A stretch of 64,000 bases of DNA from Adlercreutzia rubneri. Its GTDB lineage: Bacteria; Actinomycetota; Coriobacteriia; Coriobacteriales; Eggerthellaceae. The notes beneath the pieces were generated by a model, which worked only from the letters and a program-made list of their open reading frames with translations, ran no database searches and was not told the DNA's origin. The position numbers were made by a program, and so were the translations under genes. This document shows, piece after piece, positions 9,467 to 17,515 of this stretch. Where the stretch lies: the NCBI RefSeq assembly GCF_009755265.1, contig NZ_WPOO01000009.1, forward strand, positions 36,076 through 100,075. Reading direction: 5' to 3'. Every line of letters begins with the position of its first letter. Within the stretch, counting starts at the first letter, position 1.

Positions 9467-10429
9467 CTATTCCTTTCCGAATTCCTCGACGAAGGCGTCG
9501 AAGGAGGGGCGATCCTGAATGGCAGCTCGGGGCGCGCTGCGGTCGATGCGCTTCACGAGATTGGCGAGCACGCCGCCGAAGCCCACTTCCGCGAACATCT
9601 TCGCGCCGACCGCCTGAAGCTTTGCCACGCTGGCCTCGAACTGCACGGGCGACACCAAGTGCGCCACCAGCTCCTCGCGAGCGCCGGCGACGTCAAGCGG
9701 CGCGGCGTGCACGTTGCCGATGACCGGCACCACCGGCTCGCGGAACTCCACCTTCGCCAGGTAGTCGGCGAAGGGCGCCTGCGCCGGCGCCATGAGCGGG
9801 CTGTGGAAGGCACCGGACGTGGCCAAGCGCGAGAAGCGGCCCTTGCTCGCGGCCCACGCCTCCTCGGCGCGGGTCACCGCCGCCGGCGTGCCGGCGATGA
9901 CGATCTGGCCGCCGCCGTTCAGGTTCGCGGGCACGAGCACCTCGTCCTCGGCGCACTGAGCGCACAGTGCCTCGGCCTCGGGCAGCGTGATCTTCAGAAG
10001 CGCGCTCATAACGCCGGGATTCGCGTCGGCCGCCTCCCCCATGAGGCGCGACCTTTCAGCGATGAGCGCGAAGGCGTCCTCCTCGGCGAGCATGCCGCCG
10101 AGCACCATGGCGGAAATCTGCCCGAGAGAGAACCCGAGCAGCGCGTCCGGCTCGATGCCGCGCGCCTTAAGCGACCGCCCCATGCCGACCGACAGCGCCG
10201 CGATGGCGATCTGGGCGTTGCGCGTGTCGTTCAGCTCTTCGGGCGACGCGTCGCGCACCAGCGCTGCCACGTCGCGGCCGAGCACGTCCGAGGCGCAAGC
10301 GAACACGTTCGCCACCTCGGGGATGTCCAACAGATCGGCGCCCATGCCGGGCTTCTGGGAGCCCTGGCCCGAGGCCATGAACACCAGGCCAGCCGGGCCC
10401 AAAGGCGCCAAGGGGGTCTCATCAAGCAT
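9467..10429 (-). CDS. fabD: Malonyl-CoA:ACP transacylase with variant nucleophile motif
   Basis: Transfers malonyl from CoA to acyl carrier protein. The N-terminal GQGSQKPGM loop, the arginine in AERSRLM, the catalytic histidine in GAFHSPLM and the late GFGGVLANLVKRI segment match FabD, and 320 residues is the normal size. The nucleophile elbow reads GFSLGQ instead of the nearly universal GHSLGE: the serine is kept, but the flanking His and Glu are replaced. Position in the fab operon, ten bases after fabK, supports the assignment. The variant could be a lineage feature rather than loss of function. Confidence 0.92.
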   Translation of the reverse strand: MLDETPLAPLGPAGLVFMASGQGSQKPGMGADLLDIPEVANVFACASDVLGRDVAALVRDASPEELNDTRNAQIAIAALSVGMGRSLKARGIEPDALLGFSLGQISAMVLGGMLAEEDAFALIAERSRLMGEAADANPGVMSALLKITLPEAEALCAQCAEDEVLVPANLNGGGQIVIAGTPAAVTRAEEAWAASKGRFSRLATSGAFHSPLMAPAQAPFADYLAKVEFREPVVPVIGNVHAAPLDVAGAREELVAHLVSPVQFEASVAKLQAVGAKMFAEVGFGGVLANLVKRIDRSAPRAAIQDRPSFDAFVEEFGKE

Positions 10430-10439
10430 GGCGGCCTCC

Positions 10440-11405
10440 TTACACGCGCGCCCGGCGGCTGTTCAGCTCGGCCAACTCGCCCAATGAGCGGCCGGCCAGG
10501 GCCTCGGCCTCGCGCACCATATCGGCAATGACGCCGGCCGCCGTGCCGCGCTCGGTCACCAGCGCAGCCACCTGGCCCGCCATGACCGAGCCGTTTTCCA
10601 CGTCTCCCGCCACGGCCCGGGCGAGCGAGCCGGCGTACATGCCCTCCAGCTCTTCCCCGGAGGTGGCGGCCATCTCGATCTTGCGGCATTCGCGGGCGAA
10701 CTTGTTCTTCAGGCCGCGCACGGGATGCCCCGTGCCGCGCCCGGTGACGATGGTGTCGGAGTCCTTCGCCTTCAGCACCTTCTCCTTCCACGCCTCGTGC
10801 ACGCCGCATTCCTCCACGGTGAGGAAGCGCGTGCCGCACTGCACGCCCTCGGCGCCCAGCGCGAAGGCGGCGAGCATCCCCCGGCCGTCCACGATGCCGC
10901 CGGCGGCGATGACGGGAATGGAAACCGCCGCACACACCGACGGCACAAGGGCCATGGTGGTCAGCTCGCCGATATGTCCGCCAGCCTCGGTGCCCTCGGC
11001 CACCACGGCATCGGCGCCGAGGCGCTCCATGCGGGCCGCCAGCGCCGAGGAGGCCACCACGGGCACCACCTTCACGCCCGCTTCCTTCCACATCTTCATA
11101 TAGTTGGCGGGACTGCCGGCGCCGGTGGTCACCACTTCCACGCCCAGCTCGCACACGAGCTCGGCCACCTCGCTCGCGCGCGGATCCATGAGCATGACAT
11201 TGATGCCGATGGGCTTGCTCGTAAGGGCGCGGGCGCGGGCCACCTGCTCGCGAATCCATTCGGGCCGGGCGCCCCCGCAGGCGATGATGCCCAAGCCGCC
11301 GGCTTCGCTTACGGCGCCGGCCAGCCCTCCGTCGGCGATGCGGGCCATGGCCCCTTGCACGACGGGATATTCAATGCCCAAAAGCTCTGTGATACGGGTC
11401 TTCAT
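10440..11405 (-). CDS. fabK: FMN-dependent enoyl-ACP reductase II
   Basis: Performs the last reduction of the elongation cycle with FMN and NAD(P)H. The protein is a TIM barrel of the nitropropane-dioxygenase/FabK group: PVVQGAMARIADG at the N-terminus, EGTEAGGHIGE in the middle, then PVIAAGGIVDGRG and GAEGVQCGTRFL, which form the FMN phosphate site. The ATG at 11405 begins MKTRITELLG, as expected; 12 further codons are open upstream but unlike the family. As first gene of the minus-strand cluster it probably follows the cluster promoter. No FabI-type reductase is seen in the window. Confidence 0.93.
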   Translation of the reverse strand: MKTRITELLGIEYPVVQGAMARIADGGLAGAVSEAGGLGIIACGGARPEWIREQVARARALTSKPIGINVMLMDPRASEVAELVCELGVEVVTTGAGSPANYMKMWKEAGVKVVPVVASSALAARMERLGADAVVAEGTEAGGHIGELTTMALVPSVCAAVSIPVIAAGGIVDGRGMLAAFALGAEGVQCGTRFLTVEECGVHEAWKEKVLKAKDSDTIVTGRGTGHPVRGLKNKFARECRKIEMAATSGEELEGMYAGSLARAVAGDVENGSVMAGQVAALVTERGTAAGVIADMVREAEALAGRSLGELAELNSRRARV

Positions 11406-11601
11406 GAAAGCAGCTCGTCCTCTCTTTCGCTGCGGCAACACGCGCCTTGAGATAAACTATCTGAGAAATCTTAAGGAATTCGCCCCAAAAACTGACCGCG
11501 CGTTTAAAATCTTCACCAAACATCTCATCGTTGAGCAGAAAACTTGGCGATATGGGGCATCATAGAGCAGGTTGAGGCATCACTTACGGAAAGGAACGGC
11601 T
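11406..11601. promoter_or_regulatory. Divergent promoter region between fabK and fabH
   Basis: About 195 bases, distinctly richer in A+T than the flanking genes, separate the divergent fabK and fabH starts. This is where promoters for both fatty-acid units should lie. No clear paired -35/-10 boxes and no recognisable inverted-repeat operator could be assigned by eye. Confidence 0.5.
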
Positions 11602-12786
11602 TTGGGCAGCGTCATCATCGGATCGGGCAGAGCGCTGCCCGCGCGCATCGTCACCAACGACGAGCTCTCGGAAATCGTAGACACCACCGACGAGTGGATC
11701 GTCCCGCGCACGGGCATTCACACCCGCCATGTCGCCATCGAGGAGACCTGCACCGATCTGGGCGCCCAAGCCGCGCTGCGAGCGCTGGGGCTTGAGGAAG
11801 GCGGTTGGCAGCGCGAGGCGGGAGCGATCGAAGCTGCCAGCCTGGACATGATAATCTGCCCGACGCTCACCGCCGACACCCACTTCCCCTCCGAGGCCGC
11901 CCGCATCCGCGAGCGCATCGGTGCCACAAACGCCGTGTGCTACGACATGTCCTGCGCCTGCTCCGGCTGCGTCTACGGGCTTTCCACCGCTGACCTCATC
12001 ATGGCCGGCGCCGCCTTCGCGCGCCAGGAAGCCGCCCGCACCGGGACGCCTCTGCGCTGCAACGACGTGCGCCGCGTACTCGTGGTGGCCGCCGAGCGCC
12101 TGAGCAAGCTCGTCGACTGGGAAGAGCGCGCCACGTGCATCCTGTTCGGCGACGGCGCCGGGGCCGTGGTGCTGGAATGGCGCGACGAGGCGGAGACCGG
12201 TGCTGCCGGCGCCGATGGCGCTGCCGGAGCCGCCGGAGCTGCCGGAGCCGCCGGAGCCGATGCGCCCGGCATCCTCTCCTCGTACATGGAAAACACCGAC
12301 GACGTCGACCGCACCCTCTGGTGCGACAGCGCCTTCGCCTCCCGCGAGGTGCCCTTCGCCGCCGACGGCACGACCGCTGCTGCCGGCACCTCCGCCACCG
12401 CTGCCCCGCGCCTCGCCGCTGCCGATGCGGAAAGCGACCCCTATATGCGCATGGCCGGCCAGGCGGTGTTCAAGTTCGCCACCTCCGCCATGATGCGCTG
12501 CACCGAGGAGGCGCTTACCCGCGCCGGGCTGACCACCGACGACGTCACCTTGTTCACACCGCACCAGGCCAACGAGCGCATCATCCGCTACGCCGCCAAG
12601 AAAATGGACCTGCCCATGGAGCGCTTCCAGGTGATCATCGACCACGTCGGCAACGTCAGCGGCGCAAGCGCCCTCATCGCCCTGAACGAGGCGCTCTGCG
12701 AAGGCAAACTGCAACCGGGAGACATCGCCTGCATGACCGCCTTCGGCGGCGGCCTCACCGCCGGCTCCTGCGTCATCCGCATTTAG
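11602..12786 (+). CDS. fabH: Beta-ketoacyl-ACP synthase III, enlarged
   Basis: Starts fatty acid synthesis by condensing an acyl-CoA primer with malonyl-ACP. The catalytic cysteine lies in CACSGCVYGL, the histidine in TPHQANERI and the asparagine in HVGNVSGAS. The TTG at 11602 follows GGAAAGGA at good spacing and yields 394 residues against a usual 310-335. The surplus sits in three insertions: about 18 residues before LVVAAERL, an Ala-Gly-rich run after the GDGAGAVVLEW strand, and an Ala/Thr-rich stretch before YMRMAGQAVF. The core is intact, so it is probably active. It is divergent from the rest of the cluster. Confidence 0.92.
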   Translation: MGSVIIGSGRALPARIVTNDELSEIVDTTDEWIVPRTGIHTRHVAIEETCTDLGAQAALRALGLEEGGWQREAGAIEAASLDMIICPTLTADTHFPSEAARIRERIGATNAVCYDMSCACSGCVYGLSTADLIMAGAAFARQEAARTGTPLRCNDVRRVLVVAAERLSKLVDWEERATCILFGDGAGAVVLEWRDEAETGAAGADGAAGAAGAAGAAGADAPGILSSYMENTDDVDRTLWCDSAFASREVPFAADGTTAAAGTSATAAPRLAAADAESDPYMRMAGQAVFKFATSAMMRCTEEALTRAGLTTDDVTLFTPHQANERIIRYAAKKMDLPMERFQVIIDHVGNVSGASALIALNEALCEGKLQPGDIACMTAFGGGLTAGSCVIRI

Positions 12787-12819
12787 ACCGCAACCCCAGC
12801 AACTAAGGCTCAATAGGCT

Positions 12820-12938
12820 GCGAGAAGGCGGAGGGGTGCCGCGCGCAGTTCTTTCTATGGCATAACGAAATGTCGGCAGCTCCCGACGAGCCCTGCCATA
12901 GAAAGCTGTTTGAGCACGGCGCCCCTCCGCCTTCTCGC
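12820..12938. repeat. Long two-tier inverted repeat between fabH and the CapA-like gene
   Basis: Outer arms of 22 bases (12820-12841 and 12917-12938) pair with one G-U-compatible mismatch. Inside them, 12-base arms (CTTTCTATGGCA and its exact complement at 12894-12905) pair perfectly, and a short GTCGG/CCGAC stem sits at the centre. It lies between two convergent genes. It could be a bidirectional terminator, a small structured RNA or a non-autonomous mobile element; there is no T-run. Confidence 0.75.
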
Positions 12939-12961
12939 GGCCGGACAGGTTAATCGATACT

Positions 12962-14119
12962 TTAGGAGGCAGCCGCAATGCGGTCGGCGGCTTCTTGCAC
13001 CTTCGCGTCGATGCGGGCCTTCTCATCCCCTTCGGCCAGTACCGGCTGGTAGGTGTTGCGGTCGGTCTCCGTGGAAACCGAGGCGGCGATGAAATCCACG
13101 TCGTCGTTCTTGGCCACCTCGTCACCGGTCACCGTGAACGTTTGCTGGAAGATGAGGCAATCTTTGTCGTCGGGGTTGGTGTTACCGCCGAAGCAGAAGT
13201 TGCCGAGGCTGTAGACAATGTAGCGGCCCTGATACACCTCCCAGCCCTGCACCACGTGCGGGTGCGAGCCCACCACTACATCGGCCCCCGCATCAATAGC
13301 GGCGCGCCCGGCGGTCTGCTGCCCCTCGGTGATGTCGTACTCGTGCTCCTGGCCCCAGTGCACGTACACGATCACGAGCTGGGCGCCCTCGGCGCGGGCC
13401 GCGGCGATGTTGTCGGTCATCTCCTTGGTGTTCTCGGCGCTGTCCTCGGGGAAGTACGACCCGATGAGCGCCACCTTCACGCCCTTCACATCCAGATACG
13501 CGATGCGGTCGTAGCCGAAGCTTTGCACCCCCTCGGCGTCCAGCGCGGCAATGGTGTCGTCGTAGCCCGTCTGGCCGTAGTCCTGGGAGTGGTTGTTGGC
13601 CAGCGTCGCCGCCTCTACCGAGGCGCTGGAAAAGATCTTGGCGTACTCCGGCTTGCCGCGGAAGGCGAACTTCTTGTCGGCCCGCTCGCCGCCCTCGGTC
13701 AGCGCACCCTCCATGTTCACCACGGTAAGGTCGTCGGAGCCGAACAGGTCGGCGACGTTGCGCAAGAAGTAGGTGGCATCGCCCTCCTCGGCCTGCCAGC
13801 GGCTGTTGAAGGACCGCTCGTTCTCGTAGTTGATGTCGGTACCGAGCGTGCAGTCGCCGGCGAAGGTGACGGTCAGCGTCACGGGCTCGGAAGACGCCTT
13901 GTCCCCGCCGGCCGTCTCTCCGCCGTCAGAGGCAGCCGGAGCTGCCGGCGTGTCGGTTGGCGCCGGAGTCGTCGACGCCGAAGCTTCGACGGCCGAGTCC
14001 CGACCCTCGGAGGCACCGGCACGGCCGGCGAGCAAGAGCCCAATAGCCGCAAGTTCGACAACAATAACAACAACGAGAAGGATCTTCAGCGGAGTCGGAC
14101 AGGTCGGTTTCGCGTACAT
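12962..14119 (-). CDS. CapA-family (PGA_cap) membrane-anchored metallophosphatase-like protein
   Basis: The protein has a short cytoplasmic N-terminus, one membrane segment at about residues 11-31, an Ala/Thr/Pro/Ser-rich linker to about residue 75, then a CapA/PgsA-type domain. The domain motifs are all visible: GDCTLGTD, VVNMEGALT, LANNHSQDYG, VYVHWGQEH, VVVGSHPHVVQG and YSLGNFCFGG; they supply the metal-binding His and Asp residues of this calcineurin-like fold. CapA proteins are linked to polyglutamate capsule in Bacillus, but no capB or capC is nearby, so the substrate is unknown. It ends close to the hairpin at 12.9 kb and starts just downstream of another membrane-protein gene. Confidence 0.88.
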   Translation of the reverse strand: MYAKPTCPTPLKILLVVVIVVELAAIGLLLAGRAGASEGRDSAVEASASTTPAPTDTPAAPAASDGGETAGGDKASSEPVTLTVTFAGDCTLGTDINYENERSFNSRWQAEEGDATYFLRNVADLFGSDDLTVVNMEGALTEGGERADKKFAFRGKPEYAKIFSSASVEAATLANNHSQDYGQTGYDDTIAALDAEGVQSFGYDRIAYLDVKGVKVALIGSYFPEDSAENTKEMTDNIAAARAEGAQLVIVYVHWGQEHEYDITEGQQTAGRAAIDAGADVVVGSHPHVVQGWEVYQGRYIVYSLGNFCFGGNTNPDDKDCLIFQQTFTVTGDEVAKNDDVDFIAASVSTETDRNTYQPVLAEGDEKARIDAKVQEAADRIAAAS

Positions 14120-14140
14120 GTAATGCCTTTTCTAGAACCC

Positions 14141-14995
14141 TTAGAACACTAAGAGGCAAACGATCACAACAAGAAGAACGACGATCAGGGGAACGGCGAT
14201 CTTGACGAACATCGGCACCCCGGAGCCGCCCTGGGTGCCGCCGTAGTTGGCCCGGCCGCTCATGACGCCGGCGAATCCGACGTCGGAGGCGCTCGAGCCG
14301 CGCGGACGACGCGCGGGCGCCGGAGCGCCGGGAGCCCCCTCGGCGGGCGCGACGAAGCCCTGCCCAGCCCGGGAATGCCAGGTGCGGTTGTCCATGACAT
14401 CGATCATCGGGTCGTGGCGGTCGCGGTCGTCGCGGGAGTAGGCGGAAATCTGGTGGCTCTCGTTGAAGGTGCGCGAGTCGATACTGCCCCGGCCGTCGAT
14501 GACCTCGCGGTTGAGCGCGCGGCCCCGCCGAGCTTCCGACAGGGCATCGCGAGAGGCGCGGGCGCGCTCGTAGCTTTCCATGGAGGAGCGGGTGAGGTCG
14601 TAGCTTTCCTGGGAGGACAAAGGCGGCACCACGCGCGTTCGGCGCTGGCCGGCGCGCTGGGCCGGGGTTGCGGGTGCGGGACGCTGCTGGGCGGCGCGAC
14701 GAGCCTCCTGCTCGCGCTGCTGGGCCGCAAGGGCCTCGCGCCGGGCCGCGCGATCGGCATCGCGCTGGGCGGCGCTGGCCGTATAGGCGCGGGACGCCTG
14801 CTGGGAGCGCAGGCGCGCGTCACGGGCGCGCATCTCGTCTTGGGTCGCGTAGGACTGCAAAATGCTCTCTCGCGAGGGGCGCGTGGTGATCTTGCCCCGC
14901 GAGCCCTGGGGAGCCCGGCCGGCCGGAGCCGGCGCATCGGGTCGCTCGGGGCTGCGGCCGTAGGCATCCCCTCGGGGGTCTTGGTTCATTCCCAT
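14141..14995 (-). CDS. Putative C-terminal tail-anchored, low-complexity protein
   Basis: No known domain is recognised. The first 140 residues are charged and rich in Arg, Gln and Ala (for example QQREQEARRAAQQRP) and probably form coiled coil or disordered structure. The middle holds several Ser- and Arg-rich repeats of the type SYDLTRSSMESYERAR. The last 25 residues are a single hydrophobic segment (IAVPLIVVLLVVIVCLLVF) with nothing after it, so the protein is likely anchored by its C-terminus with the rest in the cytoplasm. It starts at ATG 14995 or two codons later, and lies 21 bases upstream of the CapA-like gene in the same direction, so the two may be co-transcribed. Confidence 0.7.
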   Translation of the reverse strand: MGMNQDPRGDAYGRSPERPDAPAPAGRAPQGSRGKITTRPSRESILQSYATQDEMRARDARLRSQQASRAYTASAAQRDADRAARREALAAQQREQEARRAAQQRPAPATPAQRAGQRRTRVVPPLSSQESYDLTRSSMESYERARASRDALSEARRGRALNREVIDGRGSIDSRTFNESHQISAYSRDDRDRHDPMIDVMDNRTWHSRAGQGFVAPAEGAPGAPAPARRPRGSSASDVGFAGVMSGRANYGGTQGGSGVPMFVKIAVPLIVVLLVVIVCLLVF

Positions 14996-15541
14996 GGATG
15001 ATCAACCTCGTGTTCGTTTCCGTCGTGCGTTTCGCGTGTTCGTTTGGTGGCAGCACGCCGGCCGCCAAAGCAGCTTGCGTGCGGTTGTGTCCATCGAAAT
15101 ACAGGTGGGCTCATTATAGGCAAAATATCGCCTTGCGACCTCCCCTCTTCGCGAAAAGCCCTCAGACCTCAACAATCGGCAGCGGCGAAAACCTCAACAC
15201 GTGCAGCAAGGGTCGACCAACATCGCCCCCTACGGGAGCCAAACGGCAGCGGCCCCCCACAACTTCTGCGCAACCCGCGCCGTTTCCGCTTGCATGCCGT
15301 CAACAATGGCGACGGGATGGAAACGGGCGTATTTCAAGGCGGCTTCTTTCTTCCGAACAAGTTCTCTTACGCATACGCGATTCCAACAATGCCCAGTTCA
15401 GAGCCTATTTGTGACCTGGACACCCTAAGATAGGCACTGTCAAGTTCCATTCTTGGCCCTTACCGCACGAGAGGGTTCGCCTCGCAAAGAAGAAGCCCGT
15501 CCGCGACTCCGTCGATAGGCCTCGTGAAAGGAAGAAGCGTC
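14996..15541. other. Intergenic region between divergent genes
   Basis: About 545 bases contain no convincing gene. The first 120 bases have a run of A+T-rich sequence (TTATAGGCAAAATAT near 15113) that could carry promoters. A degraded arm of the palindromic repeat family lies at 15209-15236. The rest shows no obvious structure; short open frames here lack ribosome binding sites. Confidence 0.6.
15209..15236. repeat. Single degraded arm of the palindromic repeat family
   Basis: GGGTCGACCAACATCGCCCC followed by CTACGGG matches one arm of the elements at 17473 and 43110, with two internal changes that weaken its own palindrome. No opposite arm was found within 150 bases. Confidence 0.6.
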
Positions 15542-16330
15542 ATGAAGGCATCGAAACTCATAGCCGCCGTTGTTTCCGGCGCCGCCGCGCTCGCCCTGGT
15601 CGGCGGCATCGCCTACGCCATAGAACCCGACCGCGACCCCGCGACCCTGCCCATGCCCGAGGCGGCCCAGGGCACCTCCATCGCCAAGCAGGTGGCCTCC
15701 ATTATCGTCTACGAGGATCAGGAAGAGGCGGTGGCCATGGCCTCCGAGTTCGACGACATCCACGACGAGCTGGCCCTGGATGCGGTTTCCAGCCGCGCTT
15801 CCCTGTCCGCCAAGCACAGCGCGAGCCACGATGCCACAGCCAAGACCGCCGCGAGCGCTGCCGGCGAGACGCCCGAAGGCTCCGACGATTCCATCGACGT
15901 GGAGGCCGTCGACGTGACCGAGCCCCTCGAGACCATCTCCCCCGAAGGCGATGAAATGGTAGCGGACTCCATCGACGTGAACGGGGACATCGTCACCTAC
16001 GTCCCCTCCTACGAAAGCGCCTCGGCTCCCGCCTCCGGTGCGGGACTGTGGATGGGCTCCGATAGCACCACCGATGGCAGCTGGGGCTACTTCATCGGTC
16101 ACAACCCCGGCGACTTCACCTGCGTCATGACCCTGAAGAACGGGGATCCCGTCACCGTGTGCGACTCCGATGGGAACACGCGCACCTACTCCGTCGTCGA
16201 CGAGTTCATCGTTCCCGATAGCACCTACTGGGAGGACATCCAGTCCCGCGTGACCGACTACGGCGAGTCGATCATTCTGCAGACATGCTGCGGAGACAAC
16301 GCCCATTACCGCGTGGTCATCGCCGTCTAG
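15542..16330 (+). CDS. Secreted sortase-like protein
   Basis: A signal peptide (KASKLIAAVVSGAAALALVG) precedes an acidic linker of roughly 120 residues and a C-terminal domain with sortase features. These are a His in YFIGHNPGDF, a GDPVTV strand, a Cys in SIILQTCCGD about 60 residues later, and an Arg in AHYRVVIAV. This order and spacing match the catalytic His-Cys-Arg of sortases, which link surface proteins to the envelope. There is no C-terminal membrane segment, as in some secreted or class E/F-like sortases. The ATG at 15542 has AAAGGAAGAAG upstream. No substrate gene is adjacent; a surface protein with a C-terminal anchor occurs at 60.4 kb. Subclass is unclear. Confidence 0.75.
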   Translation: MKASKLIAAVVSGAAALALVGGIAYAIEPDRDPATLPMPEAAQGTSIAKQVASIIVYEDQEEAVAMASEFDDIHDELALDAVSSRASLSAKHSASHDATAKTAASAAGETPEGSDDSIDVEAVDVTEPLETISPEGDEMVADSIDVNGDIVTYVPSYESASAPASGAGLWMGSDSTTDGSWGYFIGHNPGDFTCVMTLKNGDPVTVCDSDGNTRTYSVVDEFIVPDSTYWEDIQSRVTDYGESIILQTCCGDNAHYRVVIAV

Positions 16331-16360
16331 AGGCGACAGCGACCCGCTCCTCCCCTCTTC

Positions 16361-16396
16361 CGAGCCGCCCGGTCATACCGATCGGGCGGCTCTTTG
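16361..16396 (+). terminator. Rho-independent terminator after the sortase-like gene
   Basis: GAGCCGCCCG and CGGGCGGCTC form a perfect ten-base stem with an eleven-base loop, followed by TTTG. It separates the sortase-like gene from the Ppx/GppA gene, which therefore has its own promoter. Confidence 0.75.
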
Positions 16397-16456
16397 CCGG
16401 CAGGTTGCGCTACCCTAGGGAATCACTGCGGAATGCACCCTCGAGAAAGGACCCTC

Positions 16457-17365
16457 ATGGCACGCCTCGGCGTTATCGACCTCGGCTCCAATTCGGTTCG
16501 CCTAGTCGTTTACGAGACCAAGCGGGAAGATGCCGCCAAGCCCTTCCGCACGTTGGTCGACGAGAAGAAGATGGCTGGCCTTGCCGCCTACGTGACCGAC
16601 GGGGCCCTCTCCAGCGCGGGCATCGCACGAGCCGTAACCGTGCTGAGCGACCTGCTGAAGCTGGCCGACAACCTCAACTGCGCGCGCGTCGATATCTTCG
16701 CCACCGCCGTGCTGCGCAACTGCGCGAATTCCAAAGCGGCGACTGCGGCCATCGAGACAGCCATCAACCATAGGGTGCGCGTGCTCTCCGCCCGCGAGGA
16801 GGCCCACCTCGGGTTCGTCGGCGCCTCCATCGGCACACCCCTTGCAGCAGGCACGCTCATCGATGTTGGCGGCGGCTCGACGGAGCTGACGGCCCTTGCG
16901 TCCGATGGCGACCATGCGGGGATCTCGATACCTTTCGGCTGCGTGCTCGCCTACGCGAACTACGTGCGCTGCGTCATTCCCACCCCGGCCGAATGCCGCA
17001 CCATCGCCGACGCGTTCCGCAAAGAACTCCAGACGCTACCGAATTTGGAGGGGTACCGAAGCGAGCGGCTCTACGGCATCGGCGGATCGGTGCGCGCCCT
17101 CGCGAAGATGGTCGCCGCCGTGTGGGGCGACGACACTCGGCCCAAGAGCATCAGCCGCAAGGACATGGAAGGGCTCGCCGATCTCCTTCAGGGCGACGTC
17201 TCCGTTTTCGCCCATCGCGCTGTGAAAGCCGCCCCCGACCGCGTTCACAGCCTCGTTCCCGGCATGATCATCGTGCGCACGCTCGCAGAGGAGCTGGGCG
17301 CCGCCGAAGTTATCCCCTGCAAATACGGCATCCGCGAGGGCTACCTCGTCACCCACATGCTTTAG
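16457..17365 (+). CDS. Ppx/GppA family phosphatase (exopolyphosphatase or pppGpp hydrolase)
   Basis: The actin/Hsp70-type ATPase fold is clear: phosphate-1 motif VIDLGSNSVRLVVYE at the N-terminus, FATAVLRNC, EEAHLGFVG, phosphate-2 motif LIDVGGGSTEL, and GIGGSVRALAKM. At 302 residues it has only the two core domains, like the short actinobacterial Ppx1/Ppx2 proteins and unlike the 500-residue enterobacterial forms. It may hydrolyse polyphosphate or pppGpp; the sequence alone does not decide. ATG 16457 is preceded by GAGAAAGGACCC. The gene ends just before a palindromic repeat that separates it from a convergent gene. Confidence 0.9.
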   Translation: MARLGVIDLGSNSVRLVVYETKREDAAKPFRTLVDEKKMAGLAAYVTDGALSSAGIARAVTVLSDLLKLADNLNCARVDIFATAVLRNCANSKAATAAIETAINHRVRVLSAREEAHLGFVGASIGTPLAAGTLIDVGGGSTELTALASDGDHAGISIPFGCVLAYANYVRCVIPTPAECRTIADAFRKELQTLPNLEGYRSERLYGIGGSVRALAKMVAAVWGDDTRPKSISRKDMEGLADLLQGDVSVFAHRAVKAAPDRVHSLVPGMIIVRTLAEELGAAEVIPCKYGIREGYLVTHML

Positions 17366-17416
17366 GGCCCCGCCGGTTTACCCTGTGGAGCCGGCCAACC
17401 TCGCTTGCCCCACATC

Positions 17417-17498
17417 CCGTAGGGCTGACCCTGGTCAGCCCTCTCAACCGGAATGATGCCCCCAGCTGCGAAGGGGCGACCAAGGTCGCCCCCTACGG
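17417..17498. repeat. Palindromic intergenic repeat, copy B
   Basis: The left arm (17417-17442) contains GGGCTGACC-C-TGGTCAGCCC and the right arm (17473-17498) contains GGGGCGACC-AA-GGTCGCCCC, followed by CTACGG. Each arm is self-complementary, and the two arms are also imperfectly complementary to each other. It sits between two convergent genes, like copy C. Confidence 0.8.
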
Positions 17499-17515
17499 AT
17501 CGCACTTGCAGGGCT

